Below are positions 37,109 through 46,579 of a stretch of DNA of 48,626 nucleotides, one piece after another (the first letter of the stretch is position 1; each line of letters starts with the position of its first letter). Under the pieces are notes generated by a model, which saw only the letters and a program-made list of their open reading frames with translations, did not search any database and was not told the origin of the DNA. A program made the translations under genes and the position numbers. Location: contig LRMT01000008.1 in the NCBI GenBank assembly GCA_001725945.1, positions 1-48,626 on the forward strand, read 5' to 3'. The stretch is from Cupriavidus sp. UYMMa02A. GTDB lineage: Bacteria; Pseudomonadota; Gammaproteobacteria; Burkholderiales; Burkholderiaceae.

Positions 37109-38191
37109 ATGCCAACGCTTTTTGATCCGATCCGACTCGCGCGATCGATGCCCCGAATCGCATTCTGATGGCCCCAATGACACGCGCCCGGGGCACCCGG
37201 GACCACATTCCCACGCCAATGATGGCTGATTACTACGCACAACGTGCTGGGGCCGGGCTCATCATCAGCGAAGCATCGGGATCACGCAACAAGGGCTTGG
37301 GTGGCCGTACGCGACTGGCCTCTGGTCAACGGCGCAAATCGCGGGATGGCACAGGGTGACTGAAGCCGTGCATCGGGCCGGCGGCCGGATCATTGCCCAG
37401 TTATGGCATATGGGCCGCGTCGTACATCCGAGCTTCGTCGATGGCGCGCAGCCCGTGTCGGCATCCGCGACGACCGCCCCCGGTCACGCGCACACTTACT
37501 CAGGCAAACAACCATACACGGGTGCTCGTCCACTACGCACGGACGAAATCCCGGCGCTGCTCGATGACTTTCGGCACGCCGCGCGAAACGCGATGCGAGC
37601 CGGCTTCGACGGCGTGCAGATCCACGCCGCGAACGGCTATCTGATTGATCAGTTTCTGCGCGACGGCACGAACTTTCGCAACGACGCGTACGGCGGTTCG
37701 ATTGCCAACCGTGTGAGGCTGCTGCGCGAGGTGACGCAAGTCGTCGCGGATACGGCGGGCGCCGATCGCACCGGCGTGCGCCTCACGCCTAACGGAACGG
37801 ATCAGGCGTACGCGACAGCAATCCGGAACCCGTATTCGTGGCGGCTGCCGAGGCGTTGTCGGCGATCGGCATTGCGCACCTCGAACTGCGCGAGCCGCCG
37901 CTTGATGGTAGCTTTGGCGCATCGGACCGGCCGCCGTTTGCGCCGGCGATCCGCAGCGCATTCAACGGGGTGCTGATCTTAAACTCGGATTACGACTTCG
38001 ATCGAGCTCGGACGGACGTTGCGAGTGGAGGCGCAGATGCGATTGCCTTCGGTCGTCCGTTCATCGCTAATCCGGATCTTCCGACGCGCTTCGCTAAGGG
38101 TCAAACGCTTGCCGAGGACAACTTCGGTACATGGTTCACGCAGGGCGAGGAGGGCTACATCGACTATGAGCCGCTGCAAAGAAACGAATGA
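37109..38191 (+). CDS. Old yellow enzyme-type NADH:flavin oxidoreductase (three apparent frameshifts)
   Basis: An FMN-dependent ene-reductase of the NemA type, about 361 residues after joining frames. [10 protein letters not shown] breaks near 37143 before [21 protein letters not shown] break near 37274 precedes [20 protein letters not shown], and a break near 37812 precedes [20 protein letters not shown]. All three fit single missing bases. The active-site pair is in [19 protein letters not shown], with the flavin-loop [10 protein letters not shown] and the C-terminal [19 protein letters not shown]. It is likely cotranscribed with the SDR gene and controlled by the divergent LysR protein. 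It probably reduces electrophilic C=C or nitro compounds. Confidence 0.85.
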
Positions 38192-38551
38192 AAGAAAAGA
38201 AGTCGGCAGAAACTGAAATTCGACGTCTCGGAGTCTTTTAGATGTCGCTATTGTTGCTCGAAGAAATAGCGCGCCACTCCTGGAAACCCGCCCGTTGTTG
38301 TGACGAACCAAATGCCGCTAGACGTGAAACACGGCGCTGCGCAGGTTTCTCCTGGCCGGACTCGGCCTTCTCCTGAAATTGGCGATGCGCTTCTTCTGTG
38401 GTGCTCGTCAATCACCGCCCCCTTAACGCCCCTCGCCCGAATCTCCCAGCATTCAGCGATTGACTTACTGCATCAATCTTTCACAATTCGCGCCTTGAGT
38501 GTGAACGTCAGGGTTCTCTAGACTGGCCGGGCTCCTGAAACAGCAGGGGTC
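38192..38551. other. Gene-free stretch downstream of the old yellow enzyme gene
   Basis: AT-richer than its neighbours, with no coding frame I can support and no clear terminator. It leads into the structured element at 38552. Confidence 0.5.
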
Positions 38552-38717
38552 GGTGTGAGAACCCGGTTCACGGTACGGCGAATGATGGCGAGAGCGATCA
38601 TTCGCCCTTTGATGCGCTTGTGCACGCAATTGCTTTATGGCGGGCCGGGCGGGGCCAGCTTCGGCTGGGCCGGGTTCCGTGATGTCCGGTTTCTCACCCC
38701 CGTCGTCAGGCCCGCCA
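38552..38717 (+). ncRNA. Structured leader-like element (copy 2), upstream of a small protein gene
   Basis: It opens with GGTGTGAGAACCC. A perfect 9-bp hairpin follows (GCGAATGAT at 38578-38586 with ATCATTCGC at 38597-38605), then GCGCTTGTGC. A long-range 9-bp helix (TGGCGGGCC at 38638-38646 with GGCCCGCCA at 38709-38717) encloses an inner UUCG hairpin (CCAGC-TTCG-GCTGG at 38655-38668) and a CCGG/CCGG pairing. The element ends 53 bases before the ATG at 38771, which suggests a 5' leader. A degraded second copy lies at 24648-24811. Function is unknown; RNA status is inferred from pairing and conservation between copies. Confidence 0.5.
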
Positions 38718-38770
38718 CCTCACCTGAGAATGAGTGGTGGTCCTTTGCTCATACGTCACGGAGGTCAGCA

Positions 38771-39155
38771 ATGCCAGAGTCCATCAACGACCGGGTCGCC
38801 AGCGTGTATCGATCTGCGGTCGATTCCGATTCCTTCATCCCCCCAAGGCTCGACGAGCCAATCTCCCACTTCAGCCCCGAGACCCTGCGCGCAGCCCGAA
38901 AGGATGCATTGCCCATCCCCCCGACAACTCCTGTTGCTCAACTTGCTGGATCAGGCCACCTCGGTCGTACGTGGCGCGGCATGTGTGCTGACGCTGCTTG
39001 CCCAGAGCGATTGCGACGCCCAGGACGAGGGGATCGTGGCCCTGCGTTCAACAAGCGCCGATGCACTGCGGGGCCTGTGTCAGTCCTCACTAGCTCTGCT
39101 GGCAGACCGAATCAGCGAAGTCGGCGAGGGGATCGAAGCCGCAGCAGCAGCGTAG
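38771..39155 (+). CDS. Small helical protein downstream of the structured element (one apparent frameshift)
   Basis: Starts MPESINDRVASVYRSAVDSD. Removing one C from a six-C run near 38917 joins this to RQLLLLNLLDQATSVVRGAA and the rest up to EVGEGIEAAAAA, giving about 127 residues. The N-terminal part is polar with LDEPISHFSPETLRAARKDA; the C-terminal part is two long amphipathic helices ending in poly-Ala. The layout is like the small proteins (DUF3077/DUF6124 type) that follow structured leaders in Pseudomonas and Ralstonia, but I cannot confirm the family. A hairpin lies 21 bases after the stop. Confidence 0.6.
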
Positions 39156-39175
39156 CCTGTGCCCCAGAGTACGGA

Positions 39176-39199
39176 GATCGGCCGCCACACTGGCCGATC
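39176..39199. terminator. Hairpin after the small protein gene
   Basis: GATCGGCC, an 8-base loop, then GGCCGATC: a perfect 8-bp stem without a T-run. It may act as a transcript end between the small gene and the convergent MarR gene. Confidence 0.4.
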
Positions 39200-39235
39200 C
39201 CAGCGCTCAGCGACGTCCGTCAACGATGCGCCCCT

Positions 39236-39760
39236 TTATCCCTGCCCCTTCAACAATTTCTTCAACCCCAAATAAACCGCCCGCCGCTCCTCCGGCTCCA
39301 ATTGCCGGATCACATCCGCCTGCCCGCGTCGCGCCAGCGGCATCACCTCGTTATGCAGGGCAATCCCGGCATCCGTCACGCTGCAGACGAGCTTCTTGCG
39401 GGGCGTATTGCCTTCCGTCTCCAGCAAGACGAGCCCGCGTTCTTCCAGTAGCCGCAGCGTGCGGCTGACCAGCGCCTTGTCCGACGTGGACTGCACCACG
39501 AGTTCGGAGAACGGCAATTGCCGCGCATGCGCCAGCAGCGCCAGGATCCGCCATTCCGGCACGGTCAGGCCGAATTGCTCGGCATAGGGCTGCGTCACCG
39601 TGCTTCGCAGCCTGGTAATGAGCTGGCTCAGCATGGTGGTCAGGAAGTTGTCCACCGTCAGGCCGCTGCCGGCCTCGTCCAGATCGGTCCAGGGGCTGTC
39701 GTCTGCGGGGAGTGGCGGCTGAGCCTGCTGGCCTGTCGCAGGCCCGGTGTTTCGGGTCAT
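39236..39760 (-). CDS. MarR-family transcriptional regulator
   Basis: A 174-residue regulator with a 35-residue N-terminal tail and then a winged HTH: LTVPEWRILALLAHARQLPF, the recognition helix TSDKALVSRTLRLLEERGLV and the wing EGNTPRKKLVCSVTDAG. The dimerisation helices end LGLKKLLKGQG. It is divergent from a Bug receptor and the molybdenum hydroxylase operon, with 346 bases between, so it probably represses that operon in response to an aromatic-type ligand. TTG...CAA elements between the two genes are candidate operators. The gene is intact. Confidence 0.9.
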   Translation of the reverse strand: MTRNTGPATGQQAQPPLPADDSPWTDLDEAGSGLTVDNFLTTMLSQLITRLRSTVTQPYAEQFGLTVPEWRILALLAHARQLPFSELVVQSTSDKALVSRTLRLLEERGLVLLETEGNTPRKKLVCSVTDAGIALHNEVMPLARRGQADVIRQLEPEERRAVYLGLKKLLKGQG

Positions 39761-39917
39761 GAATTCCTTCCGGTTGAGGCGTTTTCGGCGCGCCGCATCA
39801 CGCCAAGACAGCGTCCCAAGTGGCGTGAAGGGCGCCAGATTGTCTCATAGGCGAACGCCATGTCCGCCCGCCAATACTATTCCTCGTCTTTGGATTTGAA
39901 AAACATAATTAAATCAT

Positions 39918-39953
39918 TGTCAATTGGGGATTTACGTAAGTTGAGTAGTCAAT
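39918..39953. promoter_or_regulatory. Candidate MarR operators
   Basis: TTGTCAA (39918-39924) and TTGAGTAGTCAA (39942-39953) flank a TTACGTAA palindrome in an AT-rich patch of the MarR-Bug divergent region. TTG-Nx-CAA dyads are common MarR-family sites. The rest of this 346-base intergenic region shows no other clear feature. Confidence 0.35.
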
Positions 39954-40106
39954 AAGAGCGACCTAGCATGAGTGTGTTCCTCATGTGAACGTGAGTTTTA
40001 CTAATGAAACATCCGCAGAGGTGTTTTCCATCGAGCCACCCCCTGTCTTCGCGTTGAGCACAACCGACCCGACTCCCGCCGCGAAGCGCCCCCACAGGAG
40101 CTGTTG

Positions 40107-41092
40107 ATGAAACGAGACCGCCGACTTTTCCTTGCTGCCACTGCCTTGGCAGCGCTGGCGCTTGCCGCGGGCAGCACGGCCGCTGCTGCTGCCTATCCGA
40201 CCAAGACCGTAACCATGGTGGTCGCCTATCCGCCGGGCGGCGATACCGACGCAATGGCGCGCCTGTACGCCGACAAGCTGTCGGCCCGCCTCAAGCAGCC
40301 GGTGATCGTCGAGAACCGGCCTGGCGCGGCAGGCGTGGTCGGGACTTCCTTCGTGAGCCGCGCGCCGGCCGACGGGTACACGCTGCTCTATACGCCGAAC
40401 CCGTTCACGCTCGCGCCGATGGTGCTCAAGCTCGCGCCGGCGGCCAGCTATGACCCGCTGCACGGCTTCACGCCCGTGATCCAGACCGCGGTGCAGGCGG
40501 TGCTGCTGGTGGCCAACCCGGCAGCCGGCGTCAAGACGGTTCCGGAGATGATCGCCGCCGCGAAGGCGGGCAAGAACTTCACCTACGGCAGCCCGGGCGC
40601 TGGCTCGCCGATGCACATTGCCGGTGAGATGCTGAACCGCGCCGCGGGCGTGAAGATCCAGCACGTGCCCTACAAGGGCGTGGCGCCGGCCGTCAATGAC
40701 GTGGTCGCCGGCCACGTGAACTTCGCGTACGTCACGCTGGGTCCGGTTGCGCAATACATCAACACGGGCAGGCTGATCCCCCTGGCCATCACCGACGCGA
40801 AGCGCTCGGCGCTGCTGCCCAACGTGCCGACGCTGGCCGAGCTTGGCTACAAGGACGTGGTGGTCGGCGCCTGGCATGGCGTGATGCGCCCAAGGGCACG
40901 CCCGCCGAGGTAGTGAAGGTGCTCAACGCAGAGCTCAACGAGGTGATCAAGCTGCCGGACGTCACCGAGAAGATGGCCACCTTCGGCGCGCTGCCGGTCG
41001 GCGGCGCGCCCGCTGCGCTCGAGAAGGTCAACGCTGCCGACTACGAGCGCCTGGGCAAGGTGATCCGCGACATGGGCATCTCGGCGGAATGA
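40107..41092 (+). CDS. Bug-type (TctC) periplasmic solute-binding protein (one apparent frameshift)
   Basis: A signal peptide (MKRDRRLFLAATALAALALA to the AAAAAYP cleavage region) precedes a mature TctC fold: VTMVVAYPPGGDTDAMARLY, VENRPGAAGVVGTSFVSRAP, DGYTLLYTPNPFTLAP, the ligand-loop YGSPGAGSPMHIAGEMLNRA and VPYKGVAPAVNDVVAGHVNF. AGGAG precedes the ATG. The frame breaks near 40888 (HGVMRP in one frame, PKGTPAEVVKVLNAELNEVI in the other), consistent with one missing base. The end at 41092 gives about 328 residues, normal for the family. It likely presents the carboxylate substrate of the downstream hydroxylase. Confidence 0.88.
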
Positions 41093-41138
41093 CGCAAGGC
41101 GCAGCAGATCCATGCAACACAAGACGCAGGAGGCGGGC

Positions 41139-43432
41139 ATGAGCCAGTCCATCGTGGGAGCGTCCACGCCGCAGGTGACCGCGCGGGAGAAGGTCATGGG
41201 ACGCGCGCAGTATGCCGGCGATATCAAGTTGCCCGGCATGCTGCACGCGAAGGTGCTGCGCAGCCCGCACCCGCATGCGCGCATTGTCGGCATCGATATC
41301 TCGGCGGCGAAGGCGCTGCCCGGTGTGAAGCTGGTGGTGACCGGGCGTGATACGCCCACGCGCCTTTGGGGGCCGCACCGCAAGGAGCAGCGCATCCTGG
41401 CCGTCGGCGTGGTCCGCCACGTCGGCGAGGAAGTGGCGGCCGTGGTCGCGGTGAGCGAGGAAATCGCGCGCGATGCGCTCGACCTGATCCGCGTCGAGTA
41501 CGAGGAACTGCCTGCGCTGCTGAGCCCCGAGGCCGCGCTGGCCGACGGGGCGCCGGAGATCCATGCCGGCACGCGCAATATCGGCCACGAGATGCATATC
41601 GAGCGCGGCGACGTGGAGGCCGGCTTTGCCGCCGCCGCGGCGGTGTACGAGGCCACGTACGACATGCACTCGCAGTATCCAGGCTATCTGGAGCCGATGG
41701 CGTCCGTGGCGACGCAGGACGGCAACGGGCGGCTGACGGTGTACGCGTCGACGCAGTCGGTGTTCCTTGCGCGCAGCCGGCTGGCCGAGGCACTGGACCG
41801 TCCGGCGTCAACCATCCGCGTGGTGCAGGCGACGACCGGCGGTGGCTTCGGCGCCAAGATCGTCGAGGAGAACAACAGCCTGATCTGCGCGTTCCTGGCG
41901 ACGAAGCTTGATCGTCCGGTGCGGATGGTGAACAACCGCCTCGAAGATTTCCAGGGCGCGCGTGCGAGCGTGCCGGCCAAGGTCTGGCTGCGCATGGGGC
42001 TGTCGGCCGACGGCCTGATCGTGGCCAAGGACGTGCGCATCACGGCGGAGTGCGGCGCGTTTTCGGGTCTGGCCGGCGATGTGATGCACGTCAGCGCCAT
42101 GCGCAGCGACAACATGCACCGCGTGACCAATGTGCGCTCGCATGCGGTGCTCGCGTACACGAACAACCCGCCGCGCGGTGCGTTCCGCGGCTTCGGCGGG
42201 CAGCAGATGCAGTTCCCGCTGAACTGCCACCTGACGGTGCTGGCCGAGATGATCGGCATCGACCCGATCGAGGTGCACAAGCGCAATGCCATCGGCCGCG
42301 GCGAGACCAGCGTGCATGGCTGGCAGATCGGCAGCACGGGCATGCAGGAATGCCTGGAGATGACGCGCAAGGCAATCGGCTGGGACGCCAAGCGCGACGC
42401 CCCGCGCGGCACAGGCACGCGCCGGCGCGGCGTGGGCATTGCGGCGGCCATGCACGTCAGCGGCAACCGCACGCTCGGCAACTGGGATGGCTCGACCATC
42501 CTGCTCAAGCTCAATGAAGACGGCCGCGTGATGCTGCAGACCAGTGAATGCGACATGGGGCAGGGCGCCAACACCATGCTGAGCCAGATCTGCGCGCAGG
42601 AGATGGGCATTCCGCTGTCGCACGTGACCGTGATGGTGCCCGATACCGATACCTCGCCGTTCTGCCTCGGCTCGCTGGCCTCGCGCGTGACCATCATCTC
42701 GGGCAACGCCGTGCTGCGCGCCGCGCGCGAAGCGAAGCAGAAGGTGCTGGCGCTGGCGGCGGAGAAGTTCGGCGTGGAGGCGGACTGCCTGTCGTACGCC
42801 GATGGCCGCATCAGCGTGCCGGGACAGCCGGACAAGTCGGCCACGCTCGCCGAGATCGCGCGACTGCATATCTTCCGCCATGGCGGCGAGGGCATCCATG
42901 TGCGCGCGACCTATGACGCGCCCACCGTGATGCATGACGCCAACTACTACGGCAACGTCGCGCCCGCCTATTCGTTCGCGGCGCAGGCGGTGGAAGTGGA
43001 GGTCGATACCTGCACGGGCCGCGTGACCGTGATCGACAGCTTTGTGGCTGACGACTGCGGCAAGGCGATCAACCCGCTTGCAGTGCACGGCCAGACGCAC
43101 GGCGCCACGGTACAGGCGATCGGCTGGACGCTCTACGAGCAGCTGCGCTACGAAGACGGGCGCCTGCAGAACGGCAACTTTGCCGACTACACGATGGCCA
43201 CGGCCGATGCGCTGCCGATGCTGCGCACCGATCTCGTCGAGTCGAACGATCCCAACGGCCCGTTCGGTGCCAAGGCGCGAGCGAGACGGCGATCCTGCCC
43301 GGCGCGGCGGCGATTGCCAACGCGGTGCATCACGCCATTGGCATACGCATCCATTCGCTGCCGATCACGCCCGAGAAGGTGCTGGCCGCATTGCGCGAGC
43401 GCGAAGAGACGAAGGAGGGCGCCCATGGGTGA
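41139..43432 (+). CDS. Molybdenum hydroxylase large subunit (one apparent frameshift)
   Basis: A xanthine-oxidase/CO-dehydrogenase-family molybdopterin subunit, about 764 residues. The ATG at 41139 (MSQSIVGASTPQVTAREKVM) has AGGAGG just upstream and was preferred over one at 41112. Motifs are GRAQYAGDIKLPGMLHAKVL, TTGGGFGAKIVEENNSLICA, PPRGAFRGFGGQQMQFPLNC (XDH-like, not the CODH selenocysteine-site loop AYxCSFR), and ECDMGQGANTMLSQICAQEM. Near 43277 a missing G separates FGAKG from ASETAILPGAAAIANAVHHA, which holds the catalytic glutamate. The C-terminus REETKEGAHG overlaps the next ATG. Substrate is unknown: an N-heterocycle or aromatic acyl compound by family. Confidence 0.9.
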
Positions 43433-44290
43433 TTTCGAATTCCTGGAGCCGGCAACCGTCGGCGAAGCCAGCCGCATGCTGGCCGACCTTGGCGACAACT
43501 GCCGCGCCTACGCGGGCGGCACGGCACTGATGCTCGGCATGCGCCAGCGCATGCTGACGCCTAGCCACGTGGTCTATCTCGGCGGCTCGACGCGCTGCGC
43601 GGCATCACGTTCGATCCGAAGCAGGGCCTGCGCATCGGTGCGCTGACCTTGCACGCGGAGGTCGCGCGCTCGCCGATCGTGCAGGCGCACTATCCGATGC
43701 TGGCCAGCATGGCCTCGCGCGTAGCAAATCCGCAGGTGCGCAACCAGGGCACGATCGGCGGCAATCTTTGCTATGCCGATCCGGCTACTGATCCGCCGGG
43801 CTGCCTGATGGCGCTTGGTGCACAGATCGTGCTGAGCGGCCCGGGCGGCGAGCGCGTGCTGCCGATCGAGGACTTCCTCGTCGACTACTACGTCACGGCA
43901 CTGACGCCGGGCGAGATCGTGACCGAGATCCGGCTGCCGGCCCCCGCGGCTGGTGCGGACGGCCGCTACGCGCGCTTCCTGCGCACGGCCGCCGAGCATC
44001 GGCCGCTCGCCAGCGTGGCGCTGTCGGTGCGGCGCGAGGGTGCGTTCTGCGTCGATGCGCGGCTGACGGTCGGTGCTTCCACGCCGATACCGGCCCGCCT
44101 GCCGCGCGCCGAGGCACTGCTGGCCGGCAAGACGGTGACCGCCGATCTTGCGGCCGAGGCTGCCGAGATCGTTGCCGCCGACATCAATGCGGTATCGGAC
44201 ATGCGCGGCACGGATGATTTCCGCCGCCACATCGTGCGCACGGTCGCACGCCGCACCATCGCCGAGCTGTTCGGCGTGGCCGCGGACTGA
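43425..44290 (+). CDS. Molybdenum hydroxylase FAD-binding medium subunit (one apparent frameshift)
   Basis: Starts inside the end of the large-subunit gene (8-base overlap). It has LEPATVGEASRMLADLGDNC and the FAD motif AYAGGTALMLGMRQRM. A missing base near 43590 precedes LDALRGITFDPKQGLRIGAL. The second FAD motif is QVRNQGTIGGNLCYADPATD, followed by a C-terminal domain with FLRTAAEHRPLASVALSVRR. The joined length of about 288 residues is typical for this subunit. It passes electrons from the iron-sulfur subunit to the acceptor. Confidence 0.89.
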
Positions 44291-44299
44291 GGAGTAGCC

Positions 44300-44776
44300 A
44301 TGAACAAGATCACCATCGATGTCACCGTCAACGGTGAAGCGCACGCGGTCGAGGTCCCCGCGCGGCGCATGCTGTCCGACCTGCTGCGCGACGACCTGAA
44401 CCTGACCGGCACCAAGCGCGGCTGCGAGACCGGCATCTGCGGCGCCTGCACGGTGCTGGTCGACGGCGAGGCCGTCAAGTCCTGCCTGATGCTGGCGGCA
44501 CAGGTGCGCGGCCGCCATGTGATGACCGTGGAAGGCCTGGCCGCCGACGGCGAGCTGCATCCGCTGCAGCAGTGCTTCATGGAGTGCGGCGGCCTGCAGT
44601 GCGGCTACTGCACGCCGGGCTTCCTGATGACGTCGTGCGCGCTGCTGGCCAACAACCCCAACCCAACGGAAGAGGAAGTCCGCCACGGCCTGAACGGCAA
44701 CCTGTGCCGCTGCACGGGCTATGTCGGCATTGTCGAATCCATCCTGTCCGCCGCGGAGAAAATGCGTGGAAATTGA
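44300..44776 (+). CDS. Molybdenum hydroxylase [2Fe-2S] small subunit
   Basis: A 158-residue protein with two iron-sulfur clusters. The plant-type N-terminal domain has cysteines in KRGCETGICGACTVLVDGE and VKSCLM. The C-terminal helical domain has GLQCGYCTPGFLMTSCALLA and NLCRCTGYVGIVESIL. The GGAG ribosome site starts directly after the previous stop. It is intact and 9 bases behind the FAD subunit, completing the L-M-S set in the order large, medium, small. Confidence 0.95.
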   Translation: MNKITIDVTVNGEAHAVEVPARRMLSDLLRDDLNLTGTKRGCETGICGACTVLVDGEAVKSCLMLAAQVRGRHVMTVEGLAADGELHPLQQCFMECGGLQCGYCTPGFLMTSCALLANNPNPTEEEVRHGLNGNLCRCTGYVGIVESILSAAEKMRGN

Positions 44777-45558
44777 AAAGACCCTGGTCACCGCGGCGCC
44801 GCCGGCACGCGTGTGGGAACTGCTGCTCGACCCGAACGTGATGGGCGCTGCGTGCCCGGCATGGAATCGATCGAGGTCATCAGCGATGTCGAGTACATCG
44901 CGCATATGGCGGTGAAGATCGCGTTCATCAATGCGCGCTTCCGCCTGCATACGAAGATCGTCGAGACGCGCGCGCCGCACTACCTGCGCACGGAAGGCAC
45001 CGGCGAGGATGCCTCCGTGGCCAGCTCGATGCGCCAGTCCAGCGAGATCTTCGTGACGGAGCTGGACGATGGCTCGACCCAGCTTCGCATCAAGGTCCAG
45101 GTCGATGTGTTGGGGCGGCTCGGGACGTTTGGCCTGAGTGTGATGAAGACCAAGGCTGACCGGATGTGGGACGAGTTTGGGGCGAACCTGCTGGCGCGGC
45201 TGTCGCCACAGGCCGGGCAGGCCGTCTCGACAGCGGTTCCGGCGGCGGTACCGGCCGCAACCACATCAGCTGCCATGCCGGCGACGGCAACGCACGCGCC
45301 CCTCGCCGCGCACAACGGGCATGCTGCCGGCGCTCCCGCCTGGAATGGCAACGGTAGCAACGGTAGCAACGGTAGCAACGGTAGCAACGGTAGCAACGGT
45401 GGCCTGCTGTCCAGGCTGTTCGGCGCGCGCCGGTGCAGCGCGGGCCGGTCTCGGACATCTGCGTGGAATTGCGCCGCCGTGACGAGACCATCGTCGTACG
45501 CTGGCCGGCTCAGCATGGCGAGCAGTGCGCCGCCTGGCTGCGCGACTACCTGAAATAG
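44766..45558 (+). CDS. CoxG/SRPBCC-family protein with repeat linker (two apparent frameshifts)
   Basis: CoxG proteins accompany molybdenum hydroxylases and may help recruit or mature them at the membrane. The GTG at 44766 (MEIEKTLVTAAPPARVWELL) overlaps the small-subunit stop. A missing base near 44852 precedes CVPGMESIEVISDVEYIAHM; the SRPBCC domain continues to ANLLARLSPQAG. An Ala/Pro linker and a (Asn-Gly-Ser)n tract follow, then GGLLSRLFGA. A break near 45430 leads to PVQRGPVSDICVELRRRDET and a C-terminal WPAQHGEQCAAWLRDYLK. The final 40 residues form a small module I do not recognise, in place of a membrane anchor. Confidence 0.8.
45350..45400 (+). repeat. 9-bp tandem repeat encoding Asn-Gly-Ser units in coxG
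   Basis: AACGGTAGC is repeated five times exactly, followed by a partial AACGGT. The unit length keeps the frame, so copy-number change would alter linker length without breaking the protein. Confidence 0.9.
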
Positions 45559-45744
45559 GGCGGGGAACGTGTGGCGGCGGGCGAACAACCGGTCGCCATG
45601 CGGGGTTTGTCCGCGTGACGGGTACTACGGGGCTCAGGCGTGATATATGGGACAGTTGCAGGTGCACGCGGCGGCGGGAAACCGCCCCGCAAGGCACCCA
45701 AAGCATGTCCAGAACGCCATCACACGCCATAGCAGAGACAGACC

Positions 45745-46567
45745 ATGACCACCGAATCGCCGCCGGATGACGCCCAGGACAAGTACATCGTGCCCGGGCT
45801 TGAGCGCGGCCTGCGGTTGCTGGGGGAATTCAGCAGCCGCGAGCGCACGCTGTCGGCCGCCGAGCTGGCGCGGCGCCTGAAGGTGCCGCGCTCGACCGTT
45901 TTCCGGCTGCTGGCCACGCTCGAAATGATGGGCTTTGTCGAACGGACCGACGGGGGCCGGGAATTCCGGCTCGGCATGGCGGTGCTGCGCCTCGGTTTCG
46001 ACTACCTGGCGTCGCTGGAGCTGACCGAGCTGGGCCGTCCGCTGCTGGATCGTCTGCGCGACGAAATCCACTACCCGTGCAACCTCGTCGTGCGCGATGG
46101 CCGCTCGATTGTCTACGTGGCCAAGTCCGTGGCGCCGCGCCGTTTGCGAGCACGGTCAACGTTGGCACGCGCTTGCCGGCGCATGCCACGGTGCTCGGGC
46201 GGGTGCTGCTCGAAGATCTGTCGCTCGACGAACTGCGCAAGCTCTATCCGGAGTCGCGGCTGGAGGTGTTTTCGGAAAGCACGCCGCGCACGGTCGAAGA
46301 ACTCTATGACATGGTCCAGCGTGACCGCGAACGCGGCTATGTGCTGCAGGAAGGTTTCTTCGAGGCGAGCATCTCGACCATCGCGGCGCCGGTGCGCGAC
46401 CGTACCGGCAGGGTGGTGGCGGCGCTCGGGGCAACCATCCCGGCTTCGCGCATCGACCCGGAACAACTGGACACCATGGTGGAAATGGTCAGGAGCGCCG
46501 CCGCGGAGTTGTCGCGGCTGCTCGATTACCGGCCACCCGAACCACCCCGCCGTTCGGCCTGGGCTGA
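45745..46567 (+). CDS. IclR-family regulator (apparent frameshifts; end uncertain)
   Basis: The N-terminal HTH is in YIVPGLERGLRLLGEFSSRE and AELARRLKVPRSTVFRLLAT. A break near 46137 (YVAKSVAPRRL, then FASTVNVGTRLPAHATVLGR) joins to the effector domain with SISTIAAPVRDRTGRVVAAL and ATIPASRIDPEQLDTMVEMV. The frame carrying the C-terminus runs on unusually far. One further missing base near 46550 would place the stop at 46567 (PFGLG), 12 bases before the next gene, about 274 residues in all. It lies downstream of the molybdenum hydroxylase operon and upstream of a second Bug gene. Confidence 0.78.
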
Positions 46568-46579
46568 AGCACTCGAACC

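Noticed and set aside
45350..45400. CRISPR-like array
   Set aside because: The unit is a 9-bp perfect tandem without spacers and lies inside a coding frame. No CRISPR array or cas gene is seen in the window.
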